Shown here in pieces: positions 1 through 6,254 of a stretch of 11,080 nt of DNA. The notes below the pieces were generated by a model, which did not search any database, had not been told where the DNA came from, and saw only the letters and a list, made by a program, of their open reading frames with translations. The translations under genes were made by a program, and so were the position numbers. The stretch comes from Bacteroidota bacterium (GTDB lineage: Bacteria; Bacteroidota; Bacteroidia; SXHM01). The stretch is taken from NCBI GenBank assembly GCA_005773695.1, contig SXHM01000202.1, positions 1 to 11,080 of the forward strand, in the 5' to 3' direction. The stretch's first letter is position 1. Each line of letters starts with the position of its first letter.

Positions 1-56
1 AACACCCCTATGCCAATTAAAAGCAATACAGTTAACTGAGGCTTGCAACAAACCAT
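1..56 (-). CDS. Possible start of the next efflux-operon gene (partial)
   Basis: On the minus strand an ATG at 56 opens a frame that runs off the left edge and reads MVCCKPQLTVLLLIGIGV, which has the look of an exported-protein N-terminus (one Lys, then a hydrophobic run). It starts 27 nt after the stop of the DUF6660 gene. Genes after DUF6660 in Bacteroidota are usually parts of a CusA/CzcA-type RND efflux system or its TolC-like outer-membrane partner, so one of these is expected, but 18 codons cannot identify it. Another minus-strand frame is also open here without an ATG, so the call is weak. Confidence 0.3.
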   Translation of the reverse strand, partial: MVCCKPQLTVLLLIGIGV

Positions 57-83
57 CAATAGCAACAAGAAAATCTAAAAAAA

Positions 84-410
84 TTAAACAGTAAATTTTG
101 GCGGATGCCAAATACTTCCGTAGTAATTGGAAATTAAGGTATAATCACGTATTGTGATTTTTTTAGTAATGAAAGCAACTCTAGGATGTCTGATTTCAAA
201 CGGTTTGAAATTATAATAAGTAATGCTAATACTGCAACAACTACAATAGCAAAAAGGACTACAATGATCGTCTTGATCTTGATTGTGATCGTGAGATTGC
301 ACTATTTCAGTTGTATTACTATTGTCCTCGCACCGATTATTCCCATCGCTGCAAGGCAACGATGAAAGCACCATCAAGTAAAAAGTCAATATTGTAATTA
401 TCCATCTCAT
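84..410 (-). CDS. DUF6660-family small exported Cys/His-rich protein of a metal-efflux operon
   Basis: A 108-residue protein. An N-terminal hydrophobic segment (residues about 3-18, WIITILTFYLMVLSS) indicates export to the periplasm or membrane. Residues 40-59 form a Cys/His/Asp cluster (DDHCSPFCYCSCC) that looks metal-binding, and the protein ends in a WxPPK motif near the C-terminus (WHPPKF). This arrangement is the one I know from DUF6660 proteins, which lie at the head of heavy-metal RND efflux operons in Bacteroidota; their biochemical role is not established. A longer frame begins at 443, but I chose the ATG at 408-410. It gives the proper signal-like N-terminus, and the -7 promoter element (418-425) and the palindrome lie within the longer frame. 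A Fur-family repressor remnant lies directly behind it on the same strand, supporting a metal-response role. The family assignment is from memory of the pattern, not a search. Confidence 0.75.
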   Translation of the reverse strand: MRWIITILTFYLMVLSSLPCSDGNNRCEDNSNTTEIVQSHDHNQDQDDHCSPFCYCSCCSISITYYNFKPFEIRHPRVAFITKKITIRDYTLISNYYGSIWHPPKFTV

Positions 411-417
411 TATGATG

Positions 418-425
418 CAAATATA
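418..425 (-). promoter_or_regulatory. Bacteroidota-type -7 promoter element (TATATTTG)
   Basis: Read on the minus strand this is TATATTTG, an exact match to the TAnnTTTG -7 consensus of Bacteroidota sigma factors. Only 7 nt (CATCATA) separate it from the ATG of the DUF6660 gene, so the transcript would have almost no leader. TTG motifs occur 15 and 26 nt upstream, neither at the usual 17-23 nt spacing, so the -33 element is uncertain. Confidence 0.55.
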
Positions 426-437
426 AAAAAATAATTC

Positions 438-454
438 TTGCAATCGGATTGCAA
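438..454. promoter_or_regulatory. Perfect 17-bp palindrome, probable Fur-family operator
   Basis: The sequence is TTGCAATC-G-GATTGCAA, an 8-1-8 perfect inverted repeat. It can also be written TTGCAA-N5-TTGCAA, the form described for Nur, a Fur-family regulator. Fur, Zur and PerR operators share the similar 7-1-7 geometry. It lies 12 nt upstream of the -7 element of the DUF6660 promoter, so a bound repressor would cover the -33 region. The adjacent remnant gene encodes a Fur-family C-terminus, which makes it the natural former ligand. Which Fur-family member and which metal are involved cannot be read from the site. Confidence 0.6.
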
Positions 455-467
455 AGTTCCATATCGT

Positions 468-629
468 TTAATTGCATCTGTCACACCTTCTTGTAAGCGC
501 TAAATTAACACATTCAAATTTAAAATTTTGAAGAATATTGATTTTAGGGATTTCTGCATCTGTAAGGAAAAAAGTTCGTTTACATTGTAAGCAATGAAAA
601 TGCGTATGTAGTTCTGAAAGATTGTACCT
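468..629 (-). pseudogene. Fur-family transcriptional repressor, C-terminal remnant
   Basis: On the minus strand 53 codons from 629 to the TAA at 468-470 read as the dimerisation/metal-binding end of a Fur-family repressor. The features are RYNLSEL, the metal-binding HxHFxC segment (HTHFHC), the first zinc pair (CLQC), an acidic segment (TDAEIP) and the second zinc pair at the very end (CDRC-N-stop). A third Cys often found as CL after the first pair is Phe-Leu here. The winged-helix DNA-binding half of about 85 residues is missing. An in-frame TGA stands at 630-632, and beyond it I find no Fur-like sequence in any frame. No start codon precedes it, so it is a truncated gene, not a small protein. 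It lies 57 nt upstream of the DUF6660 start on the same strand, as expected for the regulator of that operon. Confidence 0.75.
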
Positions 630-789
630 TCAACCTTGTTTGTCCTCTTTCCCTATCATACAAAAGCCACCCACTGCCAAACAATACCTCTGACTGCCAC
701 TTTCTTATAACGCTCTAATTTCTGAAACACCTTTGTCCCGAAAGTCCGCAAGGTGCGGGATAACAATAACAAATTAATGTGTTTCAATT
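630..789 (+). other. Non-coding leader between the Fur remnant and traE
   Basis: No convincing coding frame is present on either strand. This stretch contains a weak promoter-like CACCTTTG at 728-735 (one base from TAnnTTTG, without a clear -33 partner) and two mutually exclusive hairpins (736-760). ACTGCCA also occurs twice, exactly 20 bp apart (673-679 and 693-699). It most likely holds the tra operon promoter and leader. The switch from Fur homology to this leader falls at about 630-660 and probably marks a cargo/core junction. Confidence 0.4.
736..760 (+). promoter_or_regulatory. Alternative hairpins in the tra leader
   Basis: CCGCA (746-750) pairs with TGCGG (754-758) across a 3-nt loop. 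TCCCG (736-740) can instead pair with CGGGA (756-760). The right arms overlap, so the two folds compete. There is no U-run after either, so this is not a plain terminator. A leader structure affecting tra expression is possible but unproven. Confidence 0.35.
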
Positions 790-1095
790 ATGGAAAAACA
801 GAGAAAAAAAGTTTTACTGGCAGCCGTGGCTATGCTGTCAGGAATTGGTGCTTTCGCACAGGGAAACGGTACAGCAGGTATCAACGAGGCTACCCAAATG
901 GTAACGTCTTATTTCGACCCCGCAACCCAATTAATCTACGCCATAGGTGCAGTAGTCGGGTTAATCGGAGGTGTTAAGGTGTACAATAAATTCAGTTCGG
1001 GCGACCCCGACACGAGCAAAACGGCAGCAAGCTGGTTTGGTGCGTGTATCTTTTTAATCGTGGCAGCTACCATCCTGCGTTCATTCTTTCTTTAA
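790..1095 (+). CDS. traE: TraE, conjugative transposon pilin-like protein (DUF4134)
   Basis: A 101-residue membrane protein of the DUF4134/TraE family, the Bacteroidota counterpart of the VirB2/TrbC pilin-type subunits. Residues 1-23 form a signal peptide ending AFA|Q. Two transmembrane helices follow at about 47-65 (YAIGAVVGLIGGVKVY) and 82-98, linked by a short polar loop with a GDPD motif. This is the normal VirB2 topology. It is the first gene of the tra operon, with traF starting 11 nt downstream. The ATG is preceded by an A/T-rich leader without a Shine-Dalgarno site, usual in this phylum. An overlapping plus-strand frame at 753-977 is a shadow. Confidence 0.93.
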   Translation: MEKQRKKVLLAAVAMLSGIGAFAQGNGTAGINEATQMVTSYFDPATQLIYAIGAVVGLIGGVKVYNKFSSGDPDTSKTAASWFGACIFLIVAATILRSFFL

Positions 1096-1106
1096 TCCTC
1101 TAGTTT

Positions 1107-1439
1107 ATGAACAATTACAACATAAACAAAGGCATAGGAAGAACGGTGGAATTTAAAGGTTTGAAAGCGCGATACCTGTTCATTTTCGCTGGCGGACTAC
1201 TCGGTACGCTCATCTTCGTGATGATACTGTATATGGCAGGCGTAAACTCTTACATCTGCCTGCTGCTCGGAGCCGGCGGTGCTTCGCTGATTGTATGGCA
1301 GAGCTTTTCGCTGAACAGAAAATATGGCGAACACGGATTAATGAAAATAGCCGCTAATAAAAGGCATCCCCGCTACATCATCTGCCGCAAGCCTATACAC
1401 CGCTATTTAAAATTCACTCCTAAATCGAATGTCCTATGA
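1107..1439 (+). CDS. traF: TraF, conjugative transposon VirB3-like protein (DUF4133)
   Basis: A 110-residue protein of the DUF4133/TraF family. After a polar N-terminus (NNYNINKGIGR) come two closely spaced transmembrane helices at about 22-45 and 48-66, then a basic cytoplasmic tail (NRKYGEHGLMK, KRHPRYI). Size and topology match VirB3, which works next to the VirB4 ATPase at the inner membrane. Its stop overlaps the traG start in an ATGA (1436-1439), so the two are probably translationally coupled, in keeping with the VirB3-VirB4 partnership. Confidence 0.92.
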   Translation: MNNYNINKGIGRTVEFKGLKARYLFIFAGGLLGTLIFVMILYMAGVNSYICLLLGAGGASLIVWQSFSLNRKYGEHGLMKIAANKRHPRYIICRKPIHRYLKFTPKSNVL

Positions 1440-3940
1440 GAAACGTTGCAAAAACTACAACGCTGGAAAACAAATTTCCGTTGTTGGCGGTAGAAAACAA
1501 CTGCATCTTATCTAAAGATGCAGATATTACCGCCTGCTTTGAGGTTCGTTTGCCGGAACTGTTTACGGTAGCTTCTGCGGAATATGAAGCCATTCATTCT
1601 GCCTGGCACAAGGCCATCAAGACCTTGCCAGATTTTACCGTGGTCCACAAGCAGGATTGGTACATCAAGGAAAATTATGCTCCGGATCTATCACAGGAAG
1701 ACCAAAGTTTTTTGGCTAAATCCTACCAACGCCATTTCAATGAGCGACCGTTCTTAAACCATTACTGCTACCTCTTTTTAACCAAGACAACCAAAGAGCG
1801 TATGCGTATGCAAAGTAATTTTTCATCGCTTTGCAAAGGTTCGCTGATACCAAAGGAAATCAGGAACAAGGAACCGATACACCGCTTTATGGAAGCGGTG
1901 ACACAGTTTGAACGTATCGTAAACGATAGTGGTTTTATAACGCTGCAACGCCTTACCGAAGATGACATCATCGGAACTGACGAAAAGCAGGGATTACTGG
2001 AACAATACCTTACGCTATCGAGGGATGCGGGAACACCGATGCAGGACATCGCACTCGGAACAGAAGAAGTCCGTGTCGGGAACAAAAGGTTAAGCCTGCA
2101 CACGCTTTCGGACACGGACGACCTACCCGGAACGGTATCTGCCGATACCCGTTTTGAAAAGCTATCTACCGACCGTAGCGACTGCCGTTTGTCATTCGCC
2201 GCACCGGTGGGCTTGCTGTTAAGCTGTAACCATATCTACAACCAATATTTGTTTATAGACAACAGCGAAGACAACCTGCAAAAGTTTGAGAAATCCGCAA
2301 GGAATATGCACTCACTTGCTCGTTACAGCCGTGCCAATCAGATTAACAAAGAGTGGATAGAAAAATATCTGAACGAAGCCCACAGCTTTGGACTGTCTTC
2401 TGTTCGTGCTCACTTCAACATTATGGCGTGGTCGGATGACCCTGCGGAACTGAAACAGTTAAAGAACGATTGTGGTAGTGCGTTGGCACTGATGGAATGC
2501 AAACCACGCCACAACACTACGGATGTAGCCACATTGTATTGGGCTGGAATGCCTGGCAATGCAGGCGATTTTCCGAGTGAGGAAAGTTTTTACACTTTTA
2601 TTGAACCTGCTTTGTGCTTATTCACAGAAGAAACCAATTACCACAATTCGCCATCGCCATTTGGCATCAAGATGGCCGACCGTTTGACCGGAAAGCCTAT
2701 CCATTTAGATATTTCGGATTTACCGATGAAGCGTGGAATTATCACGAACAGGAACAAGTTCATACTTGGTCCCTCGGGAAGTGGTAAATCGTTCTTCACA
2801 AACCATATGGTACGGCAGTATTACGAGCAGGGAGCTCACGTATTGCTGGTAGATACAGGTAATTCGTATCAGGGTTTATGTGAACTCATCAAAGGAAAGA
2901 CGAAAGGTGAAGACGGTGTGTACTTCACTTATACAGAAGACAATCCCATTGCCTTTAACCCTTTCTATACCGATGATGGTGTGTTCGATATTGAGAAGCG
3001 TGAAAGTGTCAAGACTTTGATATTGACGCTTTGGAAACGTGATGATGAACCACCAACTCGCTCAGAAGAAGTAGCATTATCAAATGCTGTATCAGGCTAT
3101 ATCGAGCGCATCAAACAGGACGATATTTATCCATCATTCAACGGCTTCTATGAGTATGTAAAAGGCGATTACCGCAAGGTACTCGAAGAAAAACAGGTAA
3201 GGGAAAAAGACTTTGACATTGCCAATTTCCTTAACGTACTCGAACCCTACTACAAGGGCGGTGAGTATGATTATTTGCTCAATTCCGATAAGCAGTTAGA
3301 CCTGCTTTCCAAACGCTTTATTGTCTTTGAAATTGATGCGATAAAAGACCATAAAATCCTCTTTCCCATAGTTACCATTATCATTATGGAAGTCTTCATT
3401 AACAAGATGCGTAGGCTGAAAGGTATTCGCAAACTCATCTTAATTGAAGAGGCTTGGAAAGCGATTGCCAAAGAAGGAATGGCAGAATACATCAAGTATC
3501 TCTTTAAGACCGTCCGCAAATTCTTCGGAGAAGCGATTGTCGTAACGCAAGAGGTCGATGATATTATCCAATCGCCTATCGTCAAAGAAAGTATCATCAA
3601 TAACTCTGACTGTAAAATCCTTTTAGACCAACGAAAGTATATGAACAAGTTTGATGATATACAGGCGATGTTGGGGCTTACAGATAAGGAAAAAGGGCAG
3701 GTACTTTCTATCAATATGAACAACGATGCAAGCCGACTTTACAAAGAGGTTTGGATAGGCTTAGGTGGTACGCACTCGGCAGTCTATGCCACCGAAGTTA
3801 GTTTGGAGGAATACCTTGCTTACACCACCGAAGAAACCGAAAAAATGGAAGTGATGCAGCTTGCTGCTGAACTGGACGGCAATGTAGAACTCGCCATCAA
3901 GCATATCGCAATGCAAAGGCGGGACAAAGTAAATCAATAG
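1436..3940 (+). CDS. traG: TraG, VirB4-type conjugation ATPase
   Basis: An 834-residue cytoplasmic ATPase, full length for the Bacteroidetes TraG conjugation ATPase family, which energises pilus assembly and DNA transfer by the type IV secretion apparatus. The N-terminal part (about 1-420) is the family's DUF3875/CagE-TrbE-VirB-like domain. The C-terminal half is a RecA-like motor with Walker A GPSGSGKS (residues 445-452, Lys451 and Ser452) and Walker B LILIEE (667-672) followed by AWKAI. A downstream VVTQEVDD segment (about residues 704-711) is the sensor-like Gln motif typical of VirB4. All catalytic residues appear intact. The start is fixed by the 4-nt overlap with traF. Minus-strand frames at 1768-2115 and 3271-3723 are shadows of it. 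Confidence 0.95.
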   Translation: MRNVAKTTTLENKFPLLAVENNCILSKDADITACFEVRLPELFTVASAEYEAIHSAWHKAIKTLPDFTVVHKQDWYIKENYAPDLSQEDQSFLAKSYQRHFNERPFLNHYCYLFLTKTTKERMRMQSNFSSLCKGSLIPKEIRNKEPIHRFMEAVTQFERIVNDSGFITLQRLTEDDIIGTDEKQGLLEQYLTLSRDAGTPMQDIALGTEEVRVGNKRLSLHTLSDTDDLPGTVSADTRFEKLSTDRSDCRLSFAAPVGLLLSCNHIYNQYLFIDNSEDNLQKFEKSARNMHSLARYSRANQINKEWIEKYLNEAHSFGLSSVRAHFNIMAWSDDPAELKQLKNDCGSALALMECKPRHNTTDVATLYWAGMPGNAGDFPSEESFYTFIEPALCLFTEETNYHNSPSPFGIKMADRLTGKPIHLDISDLPMKRGIITNRNKFILGPSGSGKSFFTNHMVRQYYEQGAHVLLVDTGNSYQGLCELIKGKTKGEDGVYFTYTEDNPIAFNPFYTDDGVFDIEKRESVKTLILTLWKRDDEPPTRSEEVALSNAVSGYIERIKQDDIYPSFNGFYEYVKGDYRKVLEEKQVREKDFDIANFLNVLEPYYKGGEYDYLLNSDKQLDLLSKRFIVFEIDAIKDHKILFPIVTIIIMEVFINKMRRLKGIRKLILIEEAWKAIAKEGMAEYIKYLFKTVRKFFGEAIVVTQEVDDIIQSPIVKESIINNSDCKILLDQRKYMNKFDDIQAMLGLTDKEKGQVLSINMNNDASRLYKEVWIGLGGTHSAVYATEVSLEEYLAYTTEETEKMEVMQLAAELDGNVELAIKHIAMQRRDKVNQ

Positions 3941-3969
3941 TCAATTAACAATTTAAAAATTCAGAAACA

Positions 3970-4386
3970 ATGAAAAAAGTATTGTATCTGGTGTGTACGG
4001 CACTAATGCTCGCCGTAGCACCGTCAGCGAAAGCTCAATTTGTAGTAACTGACCCTGCAAATCTGGCATCAGGAATTATCAACAGTGCGAACGAAATCAT
4101 ACAGACTTCTTCCACCGTGAGCAATGTCGTAAAGAACTTCAACGAAGTGAAAAAAGTGTACGATCAGGGCAAGGAATATTACGACAAGCTAAAAGCTATC
4201 AACAACCTTGTGAAAGATGCCCGTAAAGTACAGCAAACCGTATTGTTGGTAGGCGATGTGTCCGAAATATATGTTCAGAACTTTGGAAAAATGATGAACG
4301 ATCCCAATTTCACACCACAGGAATTGGTTGCAATCGGCAATGGTTATTCGGCACTGCTCAATGAAAGTACCGAACTGATGAAATAA
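3970..4386 (+). CDS. traI: TraI N-terminal fragment (DUF4141), 138 aa
   Basis: This is the product expected if the ochre codon is obeyed. It has a signal peptide (residues 1-22, cleavage at AKA|Q) and then a mainly helical, heptad-rich region with NFNEVKKVYDQGKEYYDKL at about 58-76. It keeps about two thirds of the family's length. It follows traG after 29 nt. The exported, helical character points to a periplasmic role in the transfer channel. Confidence 0.7.
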   Translation: MKKVLYLVCTALMLAVAPSAKAQFVVTDPANLASGIINSANEIIQTSSTVSNVVKNFNEVKKVYDQGKEYYDKLKAINNLVKDARKVQQTVLLVGDVSEIYVQNFGKMMNDPNFTPQELVAIGNGYSALLNESTELMK

Positions 4387-4602
4387 TTGAAGCAAATTAT
4401 AACCTCTTCAAGCCTTTCGCTAAACGACAAAGAGCGTATGGATATTATTGATCGTGTGTACAAAGAGGTAAAGGATTACCACAGCCTTGTACGCTACTAC
4501 ACTAATAAGAACATTTCTGTAAGCTACCTAAGAGCGAAAAAGAAAAACGACGCACAGAGAGTTCTTGAACTCTACGGAACTTCTAACCAAAAATACTGGT
4601 AA
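4387..4602 (+). CDS. traI: TraI C-terminal fragment, possible re-initiation product
   Basis: The remaining 71 codons of traI follow directly after the ochre codon, starting at a TTG (4387), with the first ATG at 4438 in ERMDII. They keep the conserved end of the family (YTNKNISVSYLRAKKKND and a terminal QKYW). Without a signal peptide of its own this piece would stay in the cytoplasm, so independent function is doubtful. The stop lies 2 nt before the traJ start, so translation reaching this stop may couple to traJ. Confidence 0.4.
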   Translation: MKQIITSSSLSLNDKERMDIIDRVYKEVKDYHSLVRYYTNKNISVSYLRAKKKNDAQRVLELYGTSNQKYW

Positions 4603-4604
4603 AA

Positions 4605-5600
4605 ATGGAATGGGATAATCTTCACGAACTCCTTCGTTCACTTTACGACGATATGATGCCGCTTGCAGGTGATATGGCGGCTGTGGCTAAAGGATTGGCG
4701 GGATTGGGTGCGTTGTTCTATGTAGCATTAAAGGTTTGGCAGGCTTTAAGCCGAGCCGAGCCTATCGATGTGTTTCCGTTACTGCGTCCATTCGCTCTGG
4801 GTCTTTGTATAATGTTCTTTCCAACCATCGTGTTGGGAACCATTAATGCAGTATTAAGCCCGGTAGTTACAGGAACTCACGCCATACTCGAAGACCAGGT
4901 GCTTGACCTCAACCAACTCCAGCAACAGAAAGACCAATTGGAATACGAAGCAATGGTACGAAATCCCGAAACCGCCTATATGGCATCAGACGAAGAGTTT
5001 GATAAAAAGCTGGATGAATTGGGCTGGTCGCCATCGGACGTTGGTACAATGGCAGGAATGTATATGGACAGGCAAGCCTACAAGATAGAGAAAGCAATAA
5101 AGGATTGGTTTCGCAATTTATTGGAAATACTCTTTCAGGCGGCGGCTTTAGTTATTGATACCATACGAACATTTTTCCTGATAGTCCTTTCGATACTGGG
5201 GCCAATAGCTTTTGCTATTTCCGTTTGGGACGGATTTCAGTCCACGCTCACACAGTGGATCACGAGATATGTCAGCGTATATCTCTGGCTTCCTGTTTCC
5301 GATTTGTTCAGCTCGATGCTGGCAAGAATACAATCCCTCATACTGGAAAGGGATATAGCAATGCTTGCCGACCCGACCTACATACCCGATACGAGCAATA
5401 CGGTGTACATCATCTTTATGATTATCGGTATCGTTGGCTACTTCACAATTCCAACAGTAACAGGTTGGGTAATCCAAGCCGGAGGTGCAGGAAACTTTAC
5501 TCGTAATGTAAATCAAACAGCGATGAAGGCAGGAAACCTTGCGGGTGCTGGTGCAGGATCTACAGTAGGAAACATCGGCGGTAAACTGATTAATAAATAA
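4605..5600 (+). CDS. traJ: TraJ, VirB6-like inner-membrane channel protein
   Basis: A 331-residue polytopic membrane protein of the CTnDOT TraJ family. Hydrophobic segments lie at about 29-47, 60-84, 174-208 (probably two helices), 222-242 and 267-290. The polar loop 95-170 is rich in Gln, Asp and Lys. The C-terminus is a Gly/Ala-rich tail (NLAGAGAGSTVGNIGGK). Number and placing of helices and the long loop fit VirB6/TrbL-type channel components, which form part of the DNA path through the inner membrane. It starts 2 nt after traI and precedes traK by 19 nt. Frames at 4903-5088, 4909-5097, 5148-5681 and 5225-5506 are shadows. Confidence 0.93.
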   Translation: MEWDNLHELLRSLYDDMMPLAGDMAAVAKGLAGLGALFYVALKVWQALSRAEPIDVFPLLRPFALGLCIMFFPTIVLGTINAVLSPVVTGTHAILEDQVLDLNQLQQQKDQLEYEAMVRNPETAYMASDEEFDKKLDELGWSPSDVGTMAGMYMDRQAYKIEKAIKDWFRNLLEILFQAAALVIDTIRTFFLIVLSILGPIAFAISVWDGFQSTLTQWITRYVSVYLWLPVSDLFSSMLARIQSLILERDIAMLADPTYIPDTSNTVYIIFMIIGIVGYFTIPTVTGWVIQAGGAGNFTRNVNQTAMKAGNLAGAGAGSTVGNIGGKLINK

Positions 5601-5619
5601 CAATAAATCATTCAAAAAA

Positions 5620-6243
5620 ATGGAATTTAAAACGCTAAGAAATATCGAAAACAGCTTTAGGCAGATAAGACTATATGCCATTGTGTTTGCGGTTCTCTGT
5701 ATTGGCGTGGTAGGATATGCCGTATGGCAGTCCTACCGCTTTGCAGAAGAACAACGCCAAAAAATCTATGTATTGGATAACGGCAAATCTTTGATGCTTG
5801 CCTTATCGCAAGATGCAAGTATCAACCGACCTGTGGAAGCAAGGGAACACGTCAGACGTTTTCACGAGCTGTTTTTTACACTTGCTCCCGACAAAAACGC
5901 TATAGAAAGCAATATGAGCAGGGCATTCAATCTTGCCGACAAAAGTGCCTTCGACTACTATAAAGACTTGTCAGAAAAAGGCTATTACAGTCGTATTATA
6001 TCAGGAAACGTACAGCAACGCATCGAAGTAGATAGTGTGGTCTGCAATTTCGATACCCATCCTTATGCGGTACGAACCTATGCAAAACAATTCATCATTC
6101 GGTCAAGCAATGTAACCAGACGTAACTTAATTACTTCCTGCTACCTAGTCAACTCCGTTCGCTCTGACAACAACCCACAAGGCTTCAATATCGAAAAATT
6201 TGCAGTCGTGGAAAACAGGGATATAGAAGTCATCGAACGCTAA
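5620..6243 (+). CDS. traK: TraK, VirB8-like bitopic conjugation protein
   Basis: A 207-residue protein of the Bacteroidetes TraK family. A short cytoplasmic N-terminus (MEFKTLRNIENSFRQIR) precedes one transmembrane helix at about 18-36, and the rest is a soluble periplasmic domain. Its conserved-looking pieces are REHVRRFHELFFTLAP (75-90), FDYYKDL and RTYAKQFIIR. The layout is that of VirB8, an assembly factor contacting VirB10. Length is normal for the family. The 11-nt gap to the next gene places that gene in the same operon. Confidence 0.92.
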   Translation: MEFKTLRNIENSFRQIRLYAIVFAVLCIGVVGYAVWQSYRFAEEQRQKIYVLDNGKSLMLALSQDASINRPVEAREHVRRFHELFFTLAPDKNAIESNMSRAFNLADKSAFDYYKDLSEKGYYSRIISGNVQQRIEVDSVVCNFDTHPYAVRTYAKQFIIRSSNVTRRNLITSCYLVNSVRSDNNPQGFNIEKFAVVENRDIEVIER

Positions 6244-6254
6244 AAAACAATCTT

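Larger units (their letters stand above)
3970..4602 (+). pseudogene. traI: traI (DUF4141) interrupted by an in-frame ochre codon
   Basis: The frame from the ATG at 3970 to the TAA at 4600-4602 spans 209 sense codons, which matches the usual length of DUF4141/TraI proteins of Bacteroidota conjugative transposons. It is broken only by TAA at codon 139 (4384-4386). Family-like sequence continues in the same frame on both sides: ...LLNESTELMK, stop, LKQIITSSSLSLNDKERMD.... From my memory of intact relatives a Glu codon would be expected here, so a single G-to-T change (GAA to TAA) explains the break. The protein is an exported coiled-coil-rich component of the mating apparatus, placed between the ATPase and the VirB6-like protein. 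Outcomes could be loss of function, two separate polypeptides, or stop readthrough; a sequencing error is also possible. Confidence 0.75.

Noticed and set aside
411..443. Longer start for the DUF6660 gene at 443
   Set aside because: The -7 promoter element at 418-425 lies inside this extension, and the ATG at 410 gives the normal signal-like N-terminus.
728..735. CACCTTTG as the tra operon -7 element
   Set aside because: One mismatch to TAnnTTTG at a key base and no TTTG at the proper distance upstream; kept only as a weak note in the leader entry.
600..789. Remnant of a traD C-terminus on the plus strand
   Set aside because: All three frames give short peptides ending in stops with no resemblance I could identify; not supportable without a search.
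753..977. Plus-strand open frame of 74 codons starting before traE
   Set aside because: It overlaps traE in another frame, is rich in Arg and Asn without domain character, and the traE frame has a clear signal peptide and helices.
1768..2115. Minus-strand open frame of 115 codons inside traG
   Set aside because: Ser/Arg-rich shadow of the conserved TraG coding strand with no promoter or family resemblance.
3271..3723. Minus-strand open frame of 150 codons inside traG
   Set aside because: Lies across the Walker B region of TraG, whose frame is clearly the real one; the opposing peptide is low-quality Ser/Ile/Leu-rich sequence.
5148..5681. Minus-strand open frame of 177 codons opposite the end of traJ
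   Set aside because: It is antisense to conserved TraJ transmembrane segments and its translation is Cys/Tyr-rich without recognisable features.
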